A stretch of 64,000 nucleotides of DNA from Xanthomarina sp. F1114 (GTDB lineage: Bacteria; Bacteroidota; Bacteroidia; Flavobacteriales; Flavobacteriaceae). The notes under the pieces were generated by a model, which saw nothing but the letters and a program-made list of their open reading frames with translations, made no database searches and had not been told where the DNA came from. The translations under genes were made by a program, and so were the position numbers. Numbering within the stretch: the first letter of the stretch is position 1; the number at the start of each line of letters is the position of its first letter. This document shows positions 8,631-17,078 of the stretch, piece after piece. The stretch is taken from positions 124,001 through 188,000 of the forward strand of contig NZ_JAPMLL010000006.1 in assembly GCF_026410255.1 (NCBI RefSeq). The letters are read 5' to 3'.

Positions 8631-9407
8631 CTAATCTAGTTTATTATTGAAAGATCTTAGCTTAATAGATGTCAGCACTTTTTTTGTATACAAAGGAAAG
8701 TCGGCATTTAACAACCATCCAAAATAGCCTGGCTCTGTTTCTAAAACATCTACTACACGTTTCCCTTTATGCTTTCCGAAAGAAAAACATTCTTCTCCTT
8801 CTTTATTATAAACAAGGAAGCCCGCAAAATCGGCAAACTTTTTACGAGAACTAAATTCTGCTAAAAACTTTGTGTCGTTTTCTAAATCGTCATATTTAGC
8901 TATTTGAGCTTTCAATACTTCATAAGTAGCAAAGGTATCGGCTTCTGCACTATGGGCATCATCCAGATTTTTATCGCAATAAAATTTATAAGCAGCCACA
9001 AGCGTTCTTTGTTCCATTTTATGAAAAATAGTCTGAACATCTACAGACATCCTGTTTTTCATATCAAAATCAATATCAGCACGAAGCATTTCTTCTGCCA
9101 ATACAGGAATATCAAATCTATTTGAATTAAATCCACCCAAATCTGAATCTTTAATCATATTATAGATCTCTTTGGCCAAATCTTTAAACGTGGGTTTATC
9201 TGCCACATCTGCATCTGTAATTCCGTGAATTTTTGTAACCTCTGCAGGAATAGGAATTGTAGGGTTTACTATACGAGTATAGCGTTCTTCTTTGCCATCT
9301 GGATATACTTTTAGAATGGATATTTCTACAATTCGGTCTTTAGAAATATTAATTCCAGTAGTTTCCAAATCGAAAAAACAGATGGGTTTTGTAAGATTAA
9401 GTTGCAT
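8631..9407 (-). CDS. DEDDh 3'-5' exonuclease, DNA polymerase III epsilon-like
   Basis: 258 residues. The exonuclease domain (about 8-170) shows ExoI FFDLETTG (D13, E15), ExoII with Asp in GFNSNRFDIP, and ExoIII with the HxxxxD pattern in AHSAEADT, so all catalytic residues are present. The C-terminal 70 residues, from FSFGKHKGKRVVDVL to GYFGWLL, form a small extra domain of the DUF3820 type often joined to such exonucleases. It could proofread or process RNA/DNA. It is first in the operon and has a TAnnTTTG box 17 bp upstream. Confidence 0.9.
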   Translation of the reverse strand: MQLNLTKPICFFDLETTGINISKDRIVEISILKVYPDGKEERYTRIVNPTIPIPAEVTKIHGITDADVADKPTFKDLAKEIYNMIKDSDLGGFNSNRFDIPVLAEEMLRADIDFDMKNRMSVDVQTIFHKMEQRTLVAAYKFYCDKNLDDAHSAEADTFATYEVLKAQIAKYDDLENDTKFLAEFSSRKKFADFAGFLVYNKEGEECFSFGKHKGKRVVDVLETEPGYFGWLLNADFPLYTKKVLTSIKLRSFNNKLD

Positions 9408-9423
9408 GTAAATTAATTTTGGA

Positions 9424-9431
9424 CAAAGGTA
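9424..9431 (-). promoter_or_regulatory. -7 box of the exonuclease-FAH-Hpt-cinA operon
   Basis: The minus strand reads TACCTTTG, an exact TAnnTTTG match, 17 bp upstream of the exonuclease ATG. It is the only such box before these four tightly packed genes. Confidence 0.55.
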
Positions 9432-9521
9432 GTTAGAAATACTAAAACTATAAACCTATTCTTAAAATTTGAATTGTTGTTGGAATATCCGAAATTTACA
9501 TAACAAAAATTGCTAAGTTTT

Positions 9522-10604
9522 ATGAAAAAAAAGCCTTCAGATTCTATCGAATTTTCCTGTGGAATAAAAATGAAAAACCGGTTTATGCTGGCACCACTTA
9601 CCAATCAGCAAAGTCATGAAAACGGTCAGTTATCTGATGATGAATATAATTGGCTCACTATGCGCGCTCAAGGTGGTTTTGGTTTAGTTATGACCTGCGC
9701 TTCGCATGTTCAAGAAATTGGAAAAGGCTTTCCTGGACAGTTAGGCATCTTCGCTGATGACTTAATAGACGGGCATAAAAAACTAGTTTCAAAAATAAAA
9801 TCTCAAAATAGTGTAGCTGTGATACAGTTGCACCATGCGGGTATGCGCTCGCCTTTTGAGGTGATTAAACAAAAAGCGGTGTGTGCATCTGATAACGAAA
9901 AGCATCATGCCAGGGCTTTAACATTAGAAGAAGTGAAACAACTTAAAGAGGATTTTATCCAAGCCGCTATTCGCGCTCAAAAATGTGGATATGATGGTGT
10001 TGAAGTTCATGGTGCCCATGGTTATATTTTAACTCAGTTTTTAAGTAGCGATATCAATAAACGTACCGATGAATATGGTGGTTCTTTGAAAAACCGATCA
10101 CGTTTACTTTTTGAAATTGTTGAAGGCATTAGTAAGGCTTGTGGCAAAACATTCTTACTTGGAGTACGCCTTTCTCCAGAACGCTTTGGAATGAAGCTCT
10201 CGGAAATAAAAACAGTTAGTCAACAACTGATTGATGAGAACCATATTGATTTTTTAGATCTATCTCTTTGGGATTGTTTTAAACCGGCTGAAGATTATTC
10301 GGATAGTAAAAAAACATTATTAGAACAGGTAACCGATTTAAATTTTAAAAACGTAAAACTTACTGTTGCAGGAAAAATTAGAACTGGAGAAGATGTACAA
10401 AAAGTATTAGACGCTGGAGTTGACTTTGTATCTATTGGACGCTCCGGAATTTTACATCACGACTTTCCGAAACGTGTAATTGATAACCCAAACTTTATAC
10501 CTATTGAGAACCCTGTTTCCGTTGCTTATCTAAAAAATGAAGGTTTAAGTGATATTTTTATTGATTATATGCGACGCTGGGAAGGCTTTGTAGCTGATAA
10601 TTAA
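9522..10604 (+). CDS. NADH:flavin oxidoreductase, old yellow enzyme family
   Basis: A 360-residue FMN-dependent TIM-barrel ene-reductase. Motifs: MLAPLTNQQSHENG (FMN binding), the catalytic-region VIQLHHAGMRS, EVHGAHGYILTQFLS, the family sequence NKRTDEYGGSLKNRSRL, and VSIGRSG near the phosphate-binding end. The physiological substrate is unknown, as for most of the family. The ATG at 9522 (MKKKPSD) is preferred; a TTG four codons upstream is also in frame. It is a single gene, diverging from the exonuclease operon and ending at a bidirectional terminator shared with the E2 gene. Confidence 0.92.
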   Translation: MKKKPSDSIEFSCGIKMKNRFMLAPLTNQQSHENGQLSDDEYNWLTMRAQGGFGLVMTCASHVQEIGKGFPGQLGIFADDLIDGHKKLVSKIKSQNSVAVIQLHHAGMRSPFEVIKQKAVCASDNEKHHARALTLEEVKQLKEDFIQAAIRAQKCGYDGVEVHGAHGYILTQFLSSDINKRTDEYGGSLKNRSRLLFEIVEGISKACGKTFLLGVRLSPERFGMKLSEIKTVSQQLIDENHIDFLDLSLWDCFKPAEDYSDSKKTLLEQVTDLNFKNVKLTVAGKIRTGEDVQKVLDAGVDFVSIGRSGILHHDFPKRVIDNPNFIPIENPVSVAYLKNEGLSDIFIDYMRRWEGFVADN

Positions 10605-10649
10605 AATATAATTGACAGGCATTAAGATTCTTTCCTCTCTCAAAATAAA

Positions 10650-10677
10650 AAAAGCACAATCCTAAAATTGTGCTTTT
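10650..10677. terminator. Bidirectional terminator between converging genes
   Basis: A perfect 11-bp stem (10650-10660 with 10667-10677) has a 6-base loop and A and T runs on the two sides. It can serve both the old yellow enzyme gene and the E2 gene. Confidence 0.85.
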
Positions 10678-10740
10678 GCTTTATATTAATGAGATTAGCT
10701 ACGCTAAGTCTTCTAGATCTCTTTTTTAAAAAGTATTTGT

Positions 10741-12045
10741 TTAGATTTCTCTATTCGAATCCCAAGCCTCTAGATAATCTTTCACGGCTTTTACAAATTG
10801 TCCACCTAAAGCACCGTTTACAACACGGTGATCGTAAGAATGTGATAGGAACATTTTATAACGGATGCCAATAAAATCGCCTTCAGGAGTTTCAACAACA
10901 GCAGGAACTTTTCTAATAGCTCCAAGTGCTAAAATACCTACTTGTGGTTGATTTATAATTGGGGTTCCCATAATACTGCCAAAAGTTCCCACGTTGGTAA
11001 CTGTATAAGTACCTCCTTGAATATCGTCTGGTTTTAATTGGTTTAATCTGGCTCTGTTAGCTAAATCGTTAACCTTTTTGGTCATTCCAACTAAATTAAG
11101 TTGGTCGGCATCTTTAATTACAGGAACAATTAAGTTTCCATCTCCTAAAGCTGCAGCCATACCTAAGTTGATATGTTTTTTCTTTACAATAGTATCTCCT
11201 TGAAGGGAAATATTCATCATTGGGAAGTCGCGTAAGGCTTTTGCAATGGCTTCCATAAAGATTGGCGTAAAGGTTAAGTTTTCTCCTTCACGTTTTGCAA
11301 AGCCATCTTTAACTTTCTTTCTCCAATTCCAGATTTTTGTTACATCTGCTTCAATAAAACTCTGTACGTGTGCTGAAGTTTGAACAGATTCTACCATGTG
11401 ATGTGCAATAATTTTGCCCATTCTGGTCATTTCTATAATTTCGTCTTCTCCACTAGCCACAACAGGTGTTGCTGCAGGTTTTTCAGGAGCAGCTTTTGGT
11501 GCTTCTGTCGCTTTCGAAGGCTGTTGCTTTGCAGCAGATCCTCTAGACTCTAAATGAGCCAGAATATCGTTTTTAGTAACACGACCATCTTTTCCTGAAC
11601 CAGAAAGAGTATCTAATTCTTCTTGAGAAATACCTTCTTTCTTAGCTATATTTTTAACTAAAGGCGAATAGAATCTATCTTCTGTAGAGCTAACAGCTGC
11701 CACCGTTTCTTTTGCAGTTTCTACTGTTTGTGCTACTTGAGATACAGCTTCTGGTTTAGCCGCTTCTTCTTTTGGAGCAGCAGTAACATCACCAGATTCT
11801 TGACCTTCGGTTTCGATAATTGCAATAACTTGTCCTACTTGGACCACGTCGTCTACATCGAATAATTTTTCAACTAAAACGCCATCGACCTCACTAGGTA
11901 CTTCGCTATCAACTTTATCTGTTGCAATTTCAAGAACTGCTTCGTCTGCTTCAATCGTATCTCCTACTTCCTTTAACCAAGAAGTAATGGTTGCTTCTGC
12001 AACGCTTTCGCCCATTTTTGGGAGTTTCAATTCAAATTTTGCCAT
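10741..12045 (-). CDS. 2-oxoacid dehydrogenase complex E2 component
   Basis: 434 residues. One lipoyl domain (about 1-78) has its lipoyl-lysine in EIATDKVDSEV (Lys44). A linker rich in Ala, Pro and Glu follows, then a peripheral-subunit-binding domain (about 125-165, YSPLVKNIAKKEG). The catalytic acyltransferase domain (about 205-430) shows HSYDHRVVNGALGG, including the active-site His and Asp. The AxDKVDSEVPS lipoyl site is common in branched-chain 2-oxoacid and mixed E2 proteins of Bacteroidota; 2-oxoglutarate or pyruvate complexes are alternatives. E1 and E3 genes are not adjacent. A -7 box lies 38 bp upstream. Confidence 0.92.
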   Translation of the reverse strand: MAKFELKLPKMGESVAEATITSWLKEVGDTIEADEAVLEIATDKVDSEVPSEVDGVLVEKLFDVDDVVQVGQVIAIIETEGQESGDVTAAPKEEAAKPEAVSQVAQTVETAKETVAAVSSTEDRFYSPLVKNIAKKEGISQEELDTLSGSGKDGRVTKNDILAHLESRGSAAKQQPSKATEAPKAAPEKPAATPVVASGEDEIIEMTRMGKIIAHHMVESVQTSAHVQSFIEADVTKIWNWRKKVKDGFAKREGENLTFTPIFMEAIAKALRDFPMMNISLQGDTIVKKKHINLGMAAALGDGNLIVPVIKDADQLNLVGMTKKVNDLANRARLNQLKPDDIQGGTYTVTNVGTFGSIMGTPIINQPQVGILALGAIRKVPAVVETPEGDFIGIRYKMFLSHSYDHRVVNGALGGQFVKAVKDYLEAWDSNREI

Positions 12046-12082
12046 ATCTGTAATGGAAAGGTGTTTTTTTAAATTATGACTG

Positions 12083-12090
12083 CAAAATTA
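12083..12090 (-). promoter_or_regulatory. -7 box for the E2 gene
   Basis: The minus strand reads TAATTTTG followed by CAG, an exact TAnnTTTG match, 38 bp upstream of the E2 ATG. I see no clear -33 TTG. Confidence 0.5.
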
Positions 12091-12125
12091 ATGAAAATTC
12101 ATCTAATCTATTACAGTTTCTTTAA

Positions 12126-12263
12126 TTAATTATTTATCGCTAGTTGTTTAAGAGTAATTGCTTTTGACAACATGGGATTACAAAAGGCATCAAGATTTTT
12201 TCTTTCTCTTTTATAATTAAATACCTTTTCTAAGGTAAAAAGTGATTGTTTTGAAAATAACAT
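12126..12263 (-). CDS. Possible 45-residue ORF (uncertain)
   Basis: An ATG-started frame in the 256-bp gap between the glycosyltransferase and E2 genes, beginning MLFSKQSLFTLEKV and ending LKQLAINN. I recognise no family, and no promoter box or Shine-Dalgarno precedes it. In DNA this A/T-rich an ORF of this length can arise by chance. It is listed only because nothing else explains the gap. Confidence 0.2.
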   Translation of the reverse strand: MLFSKQSLFTLEKVFNYKRERKNLDAFCNPMLSKAITLKQLAINN

Positions 12264-12301
12264 CGTTTTAGAGAGACTCTACAACGACTTCTTACTCTCT
12301 A

Positions 12302-13405
12302 TTATTCTTTAAAGTGAATAACCTCTCCTCTACTTTTAGAGCTATTACTTCCTAGAATAACTTGAGATGTATTTAATAGAAATTTAAAGGAGCTAGGATG
12401 TTTTATTTCATTTTTAGACACAAGGCTAATAGCCTTCTTAAAGCCCAAATAATCTGTGTCTAAAATATACTCAACATTAGGAGTATAGCTTGATATAACA
12501 GGCTGCAACTCCATGTTTCTTTTTAATGTAGCTTGAAGTTGTGGATTATTTTTATTAGAAATTAAAACATAATCCTTAACTGTAAAAGAAGATTCCTCTC
12601 CTTTAGGATAAAAAACAGATACCACTTTAATACCAATCCATATTAAAATATTAAAGAGCCAATTAGGTTTAAAGTGCTTTTTAAAGAACAATTGCATAGC
12701 GCCATTAAATCTTTTGGCATAGGTTTTATCTTTTAGAGTACTTTCACCTTTAAAATGAATAACCGAAGTTTCTGGATTATAATAGTTTTCGTAACCCGCT
12801 TTTAACACTTTATAAGATAAATCGATGTCTTCACCATACATAAAATAGTTTTCATCTAATCCTCCTACTTCGTTGTAAATATCTTTTTTAATAATCATAA
12901 AAGCACCGACTAACATGGGTACTTTTCCCGTTTGATTAGGACTTAAATGATGAGCGTAATAGGGCTTTGAATAACCCAATAATTTCTTAATAGAGACCAT
13001 AGGGGTTGGTAAGTTTCTTTTACTCTCTGGCAAAAACTCTCCTTTGCCATCAATTAATTTACAACCTAAAATTCCTAAATCTGGAGTAACATCAGCAAAT
13101 TTTAGAAGAATCTCAAAGGTGTCTTCTGCAACAACCGTATCTGGATTTAAAATACATAGGTATTCTCCTTGAGCTTCTTTTATTCCCAAATTATTTCCTG
13201 TAGAAAACCCATCGTTAGAATTGTTTTCAATAAGTTTTATTTTCGGGAATAACTGTTTTACCATTTGACAACTATCATCAGGAGAGTCGTTATCAATCAC
13301 TATAATTTCAGCATCAATATTTGTTATTGCCGCTTCCACACTTCTTAGACAAAGTTCCAAAAAATTGCGCACATTATAGTTTAATATGATAACTGAAAGC
13401 TTCAA
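12302..13405 (-). CDS. Family 2 glycosyltransferase
   Basis: 367 residues. The GT-A fold begins SVIILNYNVRNFLELCL, with EIIVIDNDSPDDS and the metal-binding region in LCILNPDTVV. The FMYGEDIDLSYK segment is typical of rhamnosyltransferase-like GT2 enzymes that act on lipid-linked cell-surface glycans. A hydrophobic segment near residues 245-265 may associate with the membrane. The C-terminal 90 residues are family-specific. It follows recR on the same strand with a 10-bp gap, so the two are probably co-transcribed. The sugar and acceptor are unknown. Confidence 0.88.
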   Translation of the reverse strand: MKLSVIILNYNVRNFLELCLRSVEAAITNIDAEIIVIDNDSPDDSCQMVKQLFPKIKLIENNSNDGFSTGNNLGIKEAQGEYLCILNPDTVVAEDTFEILLKFADVTPDLGILGCKLIDGKGEFLPESKRNLPTPMVSIKKLLGYSKPYYAHHLSPNQTGKVPMLVGAFMIIKKDIYNEVGGLDENYFMYGEDIDLSYKVLKAGYENYYNPETSVIHFKGESTLKDKTYAKRFNGAMQLFFKKHFKPNWLFNILIWIGIKVVSVFYPKGEESSFTVKDYVLISNKNNPQLQATLKRNMELQPVISSYTPNVEYILDTDYLGFKKAISLVSKNEIKHPSSFKFLLNTSQVILGSNSSKSRGEVIHFKE

Positions 13406-13415
13406 AAGTAAGTAA

Positions 13416-14033
13416 TCAAGATTTTAATGACGCCTCAAAAGGAATGCGGTTAATAATGCTTCGTCCAAGGGTAATTTCATCTGTATATTCTAATTCGTTT
13501 CCAACCGATATCCCTCGAGCAATGGTTGAAGTAGTTATATTATAATCTTGAATTTGTTTATAAATATAGAAGTTTGTAGTATCTCCTTCCATAGTGGAAC
13601 CTAATGCGAAAATAAGTTCATTAACTATTCCTTGTTTTACTTTTTCTACCAAAGGCTGAATGTTCAAGTCGTTAGGACCAATGCCGTCCATAGGCGAAAT
13701 CTTCCCTCCTAAAACGTGATATAATCCCTTAAAAGAACTGGTGTTTTCTATGGCCATAACATCGCGGATATCTTCTACCACACATATAACCTCGTTAGTT
13801 CTATGTGGATTGGCGCAAATTTCACAAATCTCGTTATCACTTATATTATTGCAGCTTTTACAGAACTTTATATCTACTCTCATAGATTCCAAGGCTTTAG
13901 CCAACTGAAGTGTTTGATCTTCAGGTTGTCTTAGCAAATGCAATACTAAACGCAAAGCTGTACGCTTACCTATTCCGGGTAGCTGCGACATCTCATTGAC
14001 TGCCTTTTCTAAAAGTTTTGATGAAAATTCCAT
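13416..14033 (-). CDS. recR: Recombination mediator RecR
   Basis: 205-206 residues; acts with RecF/RecO to load RecA at gaps and double-strand ends. A helix-hairpin-helix region sits at the N-terminus ([15 protein letters not shown]). Next come the four-cysteine zinc finger (CKSC and CEIC) and the Toprim domain ([13 protein letters not shown] and the [12 protein letters not shown] loop). The start [16 protein letters not shown] is chosen because it fits the family; an upstream in-frame start would add nine residues. It is first in a pair with a glycosyltransferase gene. Confidence 0.96.
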   Translation of the reverse strand: MEFSSKLLEKAVNEMSQLPGIGKRTALRLVLHLLRQPEDQTLQLAKALESMRVDIKFCKSCNNISDNEICEICANPHRTNEVICVVEDIRDVMAIENTSSFKGLYHVLGGKISPMDGIGPNDLNIQPLVEKVKQGIVNELIFALGSTMEGDTTNFYIYKQIQDYNITTSTIARGISVGNELEYTDEITLGRSIINRIPFEASLKS

Positions 14034-14168
14034 GGCTGCGAATTTACTACTTAGAGTCAAATTACACTAATTTTACATGATTCTTTTTAAAACAAAAAGC
14101 TTCTTAAATAAAAAATTGGAATTTGGCGCATAATACGCGTAATTTGACCCCTTGAAACAGATATTCTT

Positions 14169-15608
14169 ATGACTCCAACTCAAATAATCCTACTCATCAT
14201 TTCTTATTTTGGTGTATTGGTTTTAATCTCCTATTTCACAGGAAAAAAATCTGGAAATGATGCTTTTTTTAAAGGGAATAAGCAATCGCCATGGTATTTA
14301 GTAGCTTTTGGGATGATTGGCGCATCGCTTTCTGGGGTAACTTTTATTTCTGTTCCTGGATGGGTTGAAGCCTCCCAGTTTAGTTATATGCAAGTGGTTC
14401 TAGGATACGTTGTTGGATATTTGGTTATAGGAACTATCCTACTTCCTTTATACTACAAACTAAACTTAACTTCAATTTACACCTATCTAGAAGAACGCTT
14501 TGGAGACTACTCTTATAAAACCGGAGCTTTATTTTTTATAATTTCAAGAGTTGTTGGAGCTAGCTTTAGATTGTTTTTGGTTGCAAATGTTTTACAAGTT
14601 ATCCTTTTTGATGAAATTGGTATTGCTTTTTGGCAAACAGTTATTATTACTGTTTTACTTATTTGGCTATACACCTTTAAATCTGGAATAAAAACCATTG
14701 TTTGGACAGATACACTACAAACACTCTTTATGCTTATTGCTGTTGGAGTTACCATCTATTTTGTAAGTGATGAATTAGGTCTAACAAGTGGAAATGTCTT
14801 AAGTTATGTGTTGGATAGCGATTTATCGAAAACCTTCTTTTTCGACGATTTTAAATCTAGTGATTACTTTTGGAAACAGTTTATTTCTGGTGCTTTTATT
14901 GCTATTGTTATGACAGGTTTAGACCAAGATATGATGCAAAAAAACTTAACCTGTAAAACCTTAAAAGATGCTCAAAAAAACATGTTTTGGTTTACTATAG
15001 TTCTAACAATTGTAAATTTTATCTTTTTAAGTTTAGGCTTATTACTAACAGTTTATGCAGAGCAAAACGGTATAGATGCTCATAAAGACGAATTATTTCC
15101 ATTATTAGCTAAAAACTATTTAGGAACCGGGGTTTTTATATTTTTCTTGCTGGGGTTAATAGCTGCTGCATATAGTAGCGCCGATAGTGCTTTAACTGCA
15201 CTAACAACATCTTTTAGCATAGATATTTTAAATATTGAAAAGAAACTAGACGAAAAAGCACAAGTTGCCAAAAGAAAACAAATTCACGTGCTTTTCTCCA
15301 TTATTTTAATTCTCGTGATTGTTTCGTTTAAGTATGTTATTAAAGACGAAAGTGTTATTGCAAAACTCTTTGTTTTTGCAGGCTATACTTATGGTCCTTT
15401 ATTAGGTTTATATGCTTTTGGACTATTTACTAAATGGCAAGTTAAGGATAAAATTGTTCCTATAATTGCAATCCTTTCACCTATACTATCTTATGTGATA
15501 AGCGTATTAAGTGCAAAATACCTTAATTTTGAATTTGGATTCTTTATCTTAATCTTAAACGGGTTATTGACTTTCTTAGGATTATTAATGATTAAGAAAA
15601 AAGCTTAA
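14169..15608 (+). CDS. Sodium:solute symporter (SSS family)
   Basis: 479 residues with about 13 predicted membrane helices, the length and layout of the SSS family (LeuT fold). Recognisable points are the N-terminal GMIGASLSGVTFISVPGW, the central GLDQDMMQKNLTCKTLKDAQ and AAAYSSADSALTALTTS, which holds sodium-site Ser/Thr residues. Substrates in this family include sugars, amino acids, nucleosides and sialic acid; none can be assigned. It is a single gene diverging from recR. Confidence 0.92.
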   Translation: MTPTQIILLIISYFGVLVLISYFTGKKSGNDAFFKGNKQSPWYLVAFGMIGASLSGVTFISVPGWVEASQFSYMQVVLGYVVGYLVIGTILLPLYYKLNLTSIYTYLEERFGDYSYKTGALFFIISRVVGASFRLFLVANVLQVILFDEIGIAFWQTVIITVLLIWLYTFKSGIKTIVWTDTLQTLFMLIAVGVTIYFVSDELGLTSGNVLSYVLDSDLSKTFFFDDFKSSDYFWKQFISGAFIAIVMTGLDQDMMQKNLTCKTLKDAQKNMFWFTIVLTIVNFIFLSLGLLLTVYAEQNGIDAHKDELFPLLAKNYLGTGVFIFFLLGLIAAAYSSADSALTALTTSFSIDILNIEKKLDEKAQVAKRKQIHVLFSIILILVIVSFKYVIKDESVIAKLFVFAGYTYGPLLGLYAFGLFTKWQVKDKIVPIIAILSPILSYVISVLSAKYLNFEFGFFILILNGLLTFLGLLMIKKKA

Positions 15609-15687
15609 GTATTAGGTTGCCTATTACCCAACCAATAAAAGGAGCTCAAAGAGCTATCCCTTGTACTTCTTAAACTTCAGCTTATAT

Positions 15688-16050
15688 TTAATACTGGTTT
15701 GTAGACAGTAAGACTAAGGTGCAAGCTACTTCAAAATCAATATTATTCATTTTTAAAATATTATAGAATTCTGAATTTTCTGTTCCCGGATTAAAAATAA
15801 CACGTTTAGGCTTTAAGGACAAAATATAATCATAATAAGTCACTTGGTTTTTAGGGTTTAAATAAAGCGTAACTGTATGTATATTTTTATATGGCATTAA
15901 GTCTGTATCAATTGCTACGCCCTCAATAGATCCTTGTTTTAAGCCAATAGCAACAACCTGATAACCGGATTGCTTTAATCTGCTAACTGCTATATTGGAA
16001 TATCTCTCTGCTTTTAAAGAAGCTCCAAGCACTAATGTTTTCTTATTCAT
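15688..16050 (-). CDS. CoA-binding domain protein
   Basis: A 120-residue single Rossmann domain of the CoA_binding_2 family. It starts KKTLVLGASLKAERYSNIAV (nucleotide-binding loop) and has IDTDLMPYKNIHTVTLYLNP and RVIFNPGTENSEF further on. These small proteins are widespread and resemble the CoA-binding half of succinyl-CoA ligase alpha, but their role is not established. A very good promoter lies just upstream. Confidence 0.87.
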   Translation of the reverse strand: MNKKTLVLGASLKAERYSNIAVSRLKQSGYQVVAIGLKQGSIEGVAIDTDLMPYKNIHTVTLYLNPKNQVTYYDYILSLKPKRVIFNPGTENSEFYNILKMNNIDFEVACTLVLLSTNQY

Positions 16051-16093
16051 CTGTTAAACTGTGTTAAGTACTGTTAAAAAAAGTAACAATACT

Positions 16094-16124
16094 CAAAAAT
16101 AGACGTCTATTAGGTAAATACAAA
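16094..16124 (-). promoter_or_regulatory. Promoter of the CoA-binding protein gene
   Basis: Minus strand: TTTG (complement of 16121-16124), a 19-bp spacer, then TATTTTTG (16094-16101). Both elements and the spacing fit the Bacteroidota consensus. The -7 box is 43 bp upstream of the ATG. Confidence 0.75.
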
Positions 16125-16211
16125 ATTTGAATTCTTAAAATCATCTTTTTATATATTTAATAGCCTACATAATAGTTGATGGTTAGTGTTAAGTTTGGCT
16201 ATTAAATTAAG

Positions 16212-16240
16212 AAAACCCAAAGTTTAAAACTTTGGGTTTT
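16212..16240. terminator. Long palindromic hairpin, module A of a tandem pair
   Basis: The arms 16212-16225 and 16227-16240 form a 14-bp stem ending in T runs on both strands. Upstream on the plus strand is TAAGTTTG (16189-16196), an exact -7 box only about 16 bp before the stem. No gene ends here on the plus strand: the nearest ends 600 bp away. It may end a very short RNA or terminate minus-strand transcripts. Confidence 0.7.
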
Positions 16241-16327
16241 TGACTTTTGATCTGTTAAATGATAGTTAAATACAGGTTTAAATAAAATAAAACCAACTTT
16301 TCTACGTCTTTAATATAAGTGATAAGT

Positions 16328-16408
16328 AACTATAAACATTTTTATAGTTAGTGTTAGTTAAAATTGGTTAGTTAAAAAGCCCGAAACAAATTTGTTTCGG
16401 GCTTTTTT
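16328..16408. ncRNA. Two-hairpin element, module B; possible small RNA or 3' end
   Basis: A 9-bp stem-loop (16328-16336 with 16341-16349) is followed by the box TTGGTTAGTTAA (16364-16375). A perfect palindromic terminator hairpin comes next (16374-16390 with 16391-16408). The segment GTTAGTGTTA before it also precedes module A about 165 bp upstream, so the two look like a diverged tandem duplication. The 500-bp gap 16051-16550 holds no credible protein gene. Alternatively the hairpin is just the terminator of the DUF1801 gene, which would leave a 3' UTR of about 145 bases. Confidence 0.4.
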
Positions 16409-16550
16409 GTTTTTATTAGTTATCTTAGGTACAGTTCTTATTCTCTAATTAAACAAGTAATTTGGTAAACAGAACAAAATTTAAAACAATTACTTAAAAC
16501 ACTTATTATAAATATTTTAATTTTTACGCGTTATAACTTTATTCAATTAT

Positions 16551-16985
16551 TTAAATTCCTAATGTTATTAAGCCCTTTACTTTATGATAAGTCAAAGAAG
16601 CTTTGATACATTCTTTTAATTCTGCTTCTGGAAGTTTTTGGTTTAATTGAAAAATAATTGCTCGTTTTCCTTCATATTGAAATTTGTGATTAAAAACCAA
16701 TCTAAAGGTATCTACTAATTTACTTGAGCAGTGAAAATACATAGCATATTGGTCTGGCGTTTTTTCTTTCCAATCTATTCGAAAGGTGCTACCATTTTTA
16801 GTAACAAAACTTGGTTCTCCCCATTTTAAGGTTTCTTCCAGTTTGGTAATTCCTTCAGTTTCTTCTGCTGTTTCAATAATAAATTCTCGTAGAAACTGCA
16901 TTTTATCTCGAACATTGTCGGGATAATTTGAAAAAACTTCTTCTACTCTAGAGTCTGTTATTACTTCAAACTTTTTTAGCTGCAT
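16551..16985 (-). CDS. DUF1801 domain protein
   Basis: A 144-residue soluble protein of the DUF1801 (YdhG/YobT-like) family, recognised by the LKWGEPSFV segment, a hydrophobic FHCSS strand and a C-terminal LKECIKASLTYHKVKG helix. The biochemical function is not established. It follows the FabH-like gene on the same strand after 93 bases. Confidence 0.82.
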   Translation of the reverse strand: MQLKKFEVITDSRVEEVFSNYPDNVRDKMQFLREFIIETAEETEGITKLEETLKWGEPSFVTKNGSTFRIDWKEKTPDQYAMYFHCSSKLVDTFRLVFNHKFQYEGKRAIIFQLNQKLPEAELKECIKASLTYHKVKGLITLGI

Positions 16986-17078
16986 CTTATTTCTGAATCA
17001 ATCTTTAATAACAACAGGTTTATCAAAGTTTCAGTTCCTATTACCCTATTTATTAATTCCTTTTAAATAGGATTTTTT

